Shown: one piece after another, positions 6,466 to 9,588 of the stretch
Position numbering within the stretch: position 1 is the first letter of the stretch
Layout: each line of letters starts with the position of its first letter
Assembly (NCBI GenBank): GCA_031278735.1
Contig: JAITJU010000144.1
Coordinates: forward strand, 1 to 9,588
Direction: 5' to 3'
From: Zoogloeaceae bacterium
GTDB lineage: Bacteria > Pseudomonadota > Gammaproteobacteria > Burkholderiales > Rhodocyclaceae
DNA: 9,588 bases
Translations under genes and position numbers: made by a program
Notes under the pieces: model-generated
The model's input: the letters and a program-made list of their open reading frames with translations, nothing else
Databases searched by the model: none
Told to the model about the DNA's origin: nothing

Positions 6466-7403
6466 GGGCGGCCTTTCAGGGATCGAAACCAGGTCACGTA
6501 TTCGACGATGCCTTCGTTCAGCGGCATGGCGCAAACAAAGCCGGAATTTTTCAATCGCGTCGCGTCCGCGCACAGATTCTGCGGATCGCCCGGTCGGGAT
6601 TGTCCGCTGAAGCGGATGGGCGGCGGGCTTGAGGGCGGGGACGATGCGGCGGCAAGCGCAACCGCCACATCGCGTACCGCCACGGGATGTCCCGTAGCGA
6701 TATTGAAAACAGGCGCCGTTGCATCCGCCCAGGCAATCTGTCGTTCGAGCGCCGCCGCCACGTCTCCCACATGCATCCAGTCCCGCAGTTCCGATCCCGA
6801 TCCGCCCAGTTCGGCCTCGCCGTTTGTTTCCAGCTTATTGCAGACATCCCACAGCAACTGCTTCCTGAGTTCCGGGCCATAAACCGAAAACAGGCGCGGC
6901 AATGCGATCGACAAGCCAAAATTCGCGGCACGGGAACGGCACAATTCCTCCATCATGAGTTTGTGCGCGCCATAGGGCGAATAGGGGGAAGGCCGGGCAT
7001 TTTCAGGAATGAGACCCTTGTGGCCGGAGCCGTAAACAGCGGCGCTGGATATGGCGACCAAGGGAGTCCTTGGCGAATGCTGGCGCATCCATTCCAACAA
7101 TTCAGCCGTGCTGTCGACGGTACGCCTGAAATCCTCATGAGGATTGGTCAGTGTCGCGCCGACGGAGGAACCCCCGGCGAGATGGAAGATGCCGTCAGGT
7201 ATGCCCAGCGCGGTTCGCATCTGCGCCAGATTACTGACACTGACGTCGCCCGCGATCCAATAGCCGACCCCCCAGGCGTTCGCTTCGACGGCAGGCCAAT
7301 TCCCGTGCCCCAATCCCGCGACGCGATGTCCCGATGCGGCAAGCCGTTTGGCCAGATGGCGACCGATGAAGCCGCGCGCTCCGGTAATCCAGAAAGTTTT
7401 CAT
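6462..7403 (-). CDS. NAD-dependent epimerase/dehydratase (extended SDR) for a nucleotide sugar
   Basis: The product is 313 aa. The Rossmann motif TGARGFIGRHL is at residues 7-17, and HLAGGSSVG follows at 74-82. AISSAAVYG (117-125) gives the catalytic Ser, and SPYGAHK gives Tyr144-x3-Lys148. RLFSVYGPELRKQLLWDVC and the later RDWMHVGDVAAAL fit GalE, GDP-mannose and dTDP-glucose modifying enzymes. It differs from the other SDR of this cluster in the substrate-binding half, so the two probably act on different sugars. Whether it is a 4-epimerase, 4,6-dehydratase or 4-reductase cannot be told from sequence alone. It overlaps the methyltransferase remnant upstream (ATGA) and the GT4 gene downstream (TTGA). 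Confidence 0.92.
   Translation of the reverse strand: MKTFWITGARGFIGRHLAKRLAASGHRVAGLGHGNWPAVEANAWGVGYWIAGDVSVSNLAQMRTALGIPDGIFHLAGGSSVGATLTNPHEDFRRTVDSTAELLEWMRQHSPRTPLVAISSAAVYGSGHKGLIPENARPSPYSPYGAHKLMMEELCRSRAANFGLSIALPRLFSVYGPELRKQLLWDVCNKLETNGEAELGGSGSELRDWMHVGDVAAALERQIAWADATAPVFNIATGHPVAVRDVAVALAAASSPPSSPPPIRFSGQSRPGDPQNLCADATRLKNSGFVCAMPLNEGIVEYVTWFRSLKGRP
6472..6477 (-). promoter_or_regulatory. Ribosome-binding site supporting the TTG start of the GT4 gene
   Basis: On the minus strand GAAAGG lies six bases before the TTG at 6465. It is the best Shine-Dalgarno match near this junction and decides in favour of TTG over the ATG six codons later, for which the spacing would be too long. 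Confidence 0.5.
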
Positions 7404-7923
7404 GTTCTGGGTTTGATCGCCGCAAAGGAATACAGACGCCCGGGACGGCGATCCCAGACAGTCAGCAACTTCACCGCCAGCGGCCAGACGCCGGGCAGTT
7501 TTAGCGCGCGTCGGATCACGCCCGCCAGGGGGCCAAATCTGGCAGCGATCGCCTGTTGCAGGGTAACGAGGCTGTGGGGCGCAAAATTGAGGGCGCTCTG
7601 CCAGGACGAGAGGACTTGAATATCCGTAAAACCGGCTTGCCGTATCGCCGTCTCATATTCATCGAGCAAAAAGGCATTCTCCCCGCCGTACAGATGATGC
7701 AGGGGATGGATGTCGAGGAAGGCGGGCAGATCGGTCTTGTCCGAAATCACATGTTCACGAACAGCCAGCATGATTCCGCCAGGCTTGAGCACACGCAGGA
7801 ACTCGGCGCAGGCCAATTTCAGATCGCGGGAGTGGGGGAGTGGTGAAGCACGGCGCGCGCGAACACGACGTCGAAACTGTCACTGTCAAAAGGCAGGCGC
7901 TCGGAGAACTCTTCGCATAACTG
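7400..7923 (-). pseudogene. SAM-dependent methyltransferase remnant (no N-terminus, frameshifted)
   Basis: This is the C-terminal part of a class I methyltransferase of the kind found in O-antigen clusters. Its first recognisable residues, QLCEEFSERLPFDSDSFDVV, follow directly on acyltransferase sequence; the SAM-binding motif I and everything before it are missing. After ARAVLHHS the frame breaks at a perfect 8-bp tandem duplication (7828-7843). Deleting one copy gives LHHSRDLKLACAEFLRVLKP, the normal motif order. Downstream the frame is open: GGIMLAVREHVIS, HPLHHLYGGENAFLLDEYE, then a C-terminal region to the TGA, which overlaps the next SDR start. With one repeat copy 171 residues remain, against roughly 250-290 for intact relatives. 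It cannot be a working methyltransferase as it stands, unless the lesions are assembly errors. Confidence 0.85.
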
Positions 7924-8388
7924 GATCGTGACGCCGCGCAGAATGATCGCCGCCGCCGCGATCCACGCGTCATCGCCGATCACAATCGGGACCCCGTCCA
8001 GTTTGACATTGGCGGGGTGCCCGCGATCGGCAATCGCGCGGAACTGCTCGTGCCGCTCGCGGGGATTGAGAGGATGCGCAGACGAATCCATGATGTTCAC
8101 ATCATGCGATATCAGTACCCGATCGCCGATGCGGATGGATGCCGCCGACCAGATTCGGGCGTTTTCCCCGACGTAGCACCACTCGCCCATTTCTATCAAT
8201 CCGCATCGGTAAAGGGGGGATGGAAAAATCAAAAGCTCGCCCGCCACCAGGGTTTTCGGGCCAACGCGAATATTTTCCGAACATCCCCGGATATTGCGGA
8301 TATGGGCGGATTTCAGCAGACGCGCGCCCGGCATAAGCTGGCAGGTGGCGCGTCCCAGCAACCTTTGAAGCCAATAGTCGATATTCAC
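7819..8388 (-). CDS. Hexapeptide acyltransferase, C-terminally truncated, with methyltransferase-derived tail
   Basis: The open frame is 189 aa from a GTG at 8386-8388 that overlaps the preceding methyltransferase stop (GTGA). Residues 1-155 match left-handed beta-helix O-acetyltransferases of the WbbJ/maltose-acetyltransferase type. They include imperfect hexapeptide turns (CYVGENARIWSAASIRIGDR, 71-90) and NIMDSSAHPL with the likely catalytic His105. The long loop up to KLDGVPIVIGDDAWIAAAA is present, ending ILRGVTI. The usual last turns and the 'AGNPAK' C-terminus are absent. Instead residues 156-189 are methyltransferase sequence ending at the frameshift stop. The family would acetylate a glycan hydroxyl from acetyl-CoA. 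Losing the last coils probably harms trimer and active-site formation, so activity is doubtful. The frame can be extended upstream to 8502, but that part lies inside the preceding gene. Confidence 0.82.
   Translation of the reverse strand: MNIDYWLQRLLGRATCQLMPGARLLKSAHIRNIRGCSENIRVGPKTLVAGELLIFPSPLYRCGLIEMGEWCYVGENARIWSAASIRIGDRVLISHDVNIMDSSAHPLNPRERHEQFRAIADRGHPANVKLDGVPIVIGDDAWIAAAAIILRGVTIQLCEEFSERLPFDSDSFDVVFARAVLHHSPTPAI
7828..7843. repeat. Perfect 8-bp tandem duplication (GGGAGTGG)x2 in coding sequence
   Basis: Two adjacent copies of GGGAGTGG (plus strand), equal to CCACTCCC twice on the coding strand. Because 8 is not a multiple of 3, two copies shift the frame and lead to a TGA at 7819-7821; one copy restores the conserved methyltransferase sequence. 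It is consistent with a slipped-strand duplication. Confidence 0.95.
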
Positions 8389-9218
8389 GCCACCATTCCA
8401 AGACACGCGACGCCGCGGGCGCCAGCCGCATAGTCCGCCCCGCAGGGCGCTCCCGTATGAATATCGTAAAACTCGGCGTCGGCAATATCGGATGCCTGAC
8501 ACCGCTGCCAGCCATCTGGCCGATATGCAAAATATTCCACCGAATGGCTAATTGGGGAAAAGACGGATATGACATGCTCAAGCAATGCCGCGTCAAACAC
8601 CTGATACCAGCCGTGGACGCCGCGTCGACCGTAAGGCACGGTAATCAGGCACAGACCGCCGGGTTTCAGCAGGCGCTTGAACTCTTTCACGGCAGGAACG
8701 AAGTCAAGGGGATTATTCTCCTTCTTCAAGACATCGCTGGTGTAGAGCAGCGTATTGTCAAGGCCGATATGCTCGATCGTAGACACGCTCGCAACCACGT
8801 CGAAAATGCCGGACGCAAGCTGTGTATCCCGCAAGTCGCCAAAGATATAAGAGATGCCTTTATGCCAGAAACAGCGTTTTTCCGGCGCCAGGGTCATGAT
8901 GGTGAGTTCAGCGCGCGCCAGAGGCGCGCGCTGAAGCAAAAACGCGTGATTCAATGCGGACCCCGCGTCAAGCATTTTTCCCGGATTTTCGGGGAGGCGG
9001 GAAAATAGCCAGGGATATTCCACCGCCCGCTCATCTATTCTGTATCCATAGCCCGCGGGCAATGCTCCGCCATCGGTCATCGCCCTGCCGTCAATACCGG
9101 CGCAGATCACCCGCTTTTTGGCGGTGTAGTAGCCCAGACGCCAAGGTTTGCGTCCAAGCGCGACGTAACAGGGATAAAACAAAGCGTCCAGCAGTTCTTT
9201 TATTTTGAAGCGCATCAT
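8385..9218 (-). CDS. Class I SAM-dependent methyltransferase
   Basis: The product is 277 aa. The Rossmann core starts at about residue 82 with MLDAGSALNHAFLL, a variant motif I in which the usual GxGxG is GSALN. FGDLRD (126-131) and FDVVASVSTIEHIGLDN (139-155) follow, then EFKRLLKPGGLCLITVPYGR (179-198), the standard post-core strand. The N-terminal 80 residues are basic and aromatic with no recognised domain. Likely role: methylating a sugar or other group of the glycan, judged from the cluster. Two ATGs are adjacent at the start; AGGA lies about 7 bases upstream of the first. The stop overlaps the acyltransferase GTG start. A 13-bp perfect inverted repeat lies within its codons for LQRAPLARAE. 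Confidence 0.9.
   Translation of the reverse strand: MMRFKIKELLDALFYPCYVALGRKPWRLGYYTAKKRVICAGIDGRAMTDGGALPAGYGYRIDERAVEYPWLFSRLPENPGKMLDAGSALNHAFLLQRAPLARAELTIMTLAPEKRCFWHKGISYIFGDLRDTQLASGIFDVVASVSTIEHIGLDNTLLYTSDVLKKENNPLDFVPAVKEFKRLLKPGGLCLITVPYGRRGVHGWYQVFDAALLEHVISVFSPISHSVEYFAYRPDGWQRCQASDIADAEFYDIHTGAPCGADYAAGARGVACLGMVA
8907..8935. repeat. Perfect inverted repeat, 13-bp arms, inside the methyltransferase gene
   Basis: Arms TTCAGCGCGCGCC and GGCGCGCGCTGAA flank a 3-base loop AGA. The stem is nearly all G/C and would be very stable in RNA. It covers codons for residues 95-104 of the methyltransferase. No T-run follows, so it is not an intrinsic terminator. GC-biased codon choice in an Arg/Ala-rich stretch could produce it. 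Confidence 0.9.
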
Positions 9219-9504
9219 TTCAAATTCCTATTCCATTACCGTCCGACCAGACGCCCAAATACATTTCCGCGCTGACGGCATAAACAACGCAGACGCCGTA
9301 ACAATCGAGCCTTTTGCAAAACCCGGCAGAATTGGGTTCTGAACCGGGCCGAGGGGCAAAGGATGCGGGCGACCATTTCTGGCATGATCCGGGTATCGAA
9401 TCCGATGACCATAACGCCCGCCCATGAATACTACCCGCCATGAACTTTTGATGCAACGTTGGCAAGTTGTCAGGGCAATCGCATGAATACATTTGTCATT
9501 GCGC
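9219..9504. other. Leader/intergenic region upstream of the methyltransferase
   Basis: About 286 bases without a convincing gene. On the minus strand it holds the candidate promoter at 9428-9456 and two short overlapping frames: 58 codons ending at 9236 and 65 codons ending at 9228. Neither resembles a known protein. Around 9308-9325 lies GAGCCTTTTGCAAAACCC, which includes the 10-bp palindrome TTTTGCAAAA and resembles the end of an IS element; no second end or transposase is visible. Confidence 0.45.
9428..9456 (-). promoter_or_regulatory. Weak candidate sigma70-type promoter for the glycan cluster
   Basis: On the minus strand TTGCAT (9456-9451) and TAGTAT (9433-9428) are spaced by exactly 17 bases. 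They match the -35 consensus at 3 of 6 and the -10 consensus at 4 of 6 positions. The site is about 210 bases upstream of the methyltransferase start, in the only sizeable non-coding gap of the minus-strand cluster. The match is modest and could be chance. Confidence 0.25.
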
Positions 9505-9588
9505 CTAGTTGTTTGCCTGGTTACAGTACAAGCGAAGCGCCTCCAGAAAGAGAGGTTGGCGGCCTTCAGACCCGCCCTTGCCGCCAGT
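9505..9588 (-). CDS. Possible C-terminal tail of an upstream gene, cut by the window edge
   Basis: A minus-strand frame open from the edge runs 27 codons to a TAG at 9505-9507, ending EGRQPLFLEALRLYCNQANN. The stretch LFLEALRLYC looks like an amphipathic helix, which is plausible for a protein terminus. It is too short to assign a family, and another frame is also open at the edge. If real, it would be the preceding gene of the glycan cluster. Confidence 0.25.
   Translation of the reverse strand, partial: TGGKGGSEGRQPLFLEALRLYCNQANN

Noticed and set aside
5431..6882. Long plus-strand open frame (483 codons) opposite the GT4 and SDR genes
   Set aside because: It has low-complexity basic composition and no family resemblance, and lies over two well-supported minus-strand genes.
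8389..8502. N-terminal extension of the acyltransferase to 8502
   Set aside because: It overlaps the preceding methyltransferase by over 110 bases and reads as Arg/Gly-rich shadow. The GTG at 8388 gives a normal N-terminus and a 4-base overlap.
9236..9412. 58-codon minus-strand frame in the leader (starts MVIGFDTRIMPEMVAR)
   Set aside because: The first half has coding-like base use, but there is no known family, the second half is Arg/Cys/Leu-rich, and a 65-codon frame overlaps it. It could be an IS remnant; not supported as a gene.
1..9588. CRISPR arrays, tRNA/rRNA genes, toxin-antitoxin or phage-defence modules
   Set aside because: I saw no spaced direct repeats, no tRNA-like or rRNA sequence, and no nuclease or toxin motifs. 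All well-supported genes are flagellar or glycan-related, except one unassigned lipoprotein.

Overview
The window is GC-rich bacterial DNA. FlgK and FlgL run in tandem and the codon choice favours G/C. Together these suggest a flagellated proteobacterium, most likely a betaproteobacterium. That placement is inferred from protein resemblance only; I cannot name a genus.

Layout. Bases 1-2965 (+ strand) are the end of a flagellar hook/filament-junction operon: the 3' part of flgK, a possible 27-codon ORF, flgL, and a small lipoprotein gene whose start overlaps the flgL stop. A 19-bp gap containing a short perfect hairpin separates this from a convergent minus-strand glycan cluster that fills the rest of the window. 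Read in its own direction (right to left) the cluster holds: the possible tail of an unidentified gene at the window edge; a ~290-bp leader with a weak candidate promoter; a SAM methyltransferase; a hexapeptide acyltransferase missing its C-terminus; a methyltransferase missing its N-terminus; an NDP-sugar SDR; a GT4-type glycosyltransferase; a GT2 glycosyltransferase; a second SDR resembling UDP-4-keto-QuiNAc reductases; and a short PglC/WreU-like phosphoglycosyl transferase that would start glycan assembly on undecaprenyl phosphate. Most junctions are 4-base stop/start overlaps, including GTGA and TTGA, so this is a tightly coupled operon for a lipid-linked surface polysaccharide (O-antigen, exopolysaccharide or a protein-linked glycan).

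How the genes work together (inference). The SDRs prepare 6-deoxy or epimerised sugars. The phosphoglycosyl transferase loads the first sugar phosphate on the lipid carrier. The two glycosyltransferases extend it, and the acyl- and methyltransferases decorate it. No flippase, polymerase, ligase or 4,6-dehydratase lies in the window, so the cluster continues beyond the right edge or is completed elsewhere.

Most notable observations. (1) The acyltransferase and the next methyltransferase are joined in frame by an apparent deletion. The joined frame is then broken by a perfect 8-bp tandem duplication whose removal restores the methyltransferase. (2) flgL has a 5-codon patch that looks like a pair of compensating single-base frameshifts. 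(3) Two long perfect inverted repeats (14-bp and 13-bp arms) lie inside glycan genes, one over the catalytic motif codons of the GT2. I saw no rRNA, tRNA, CRISPR array or intact mobile element, and no clearly novel multi-gene system.
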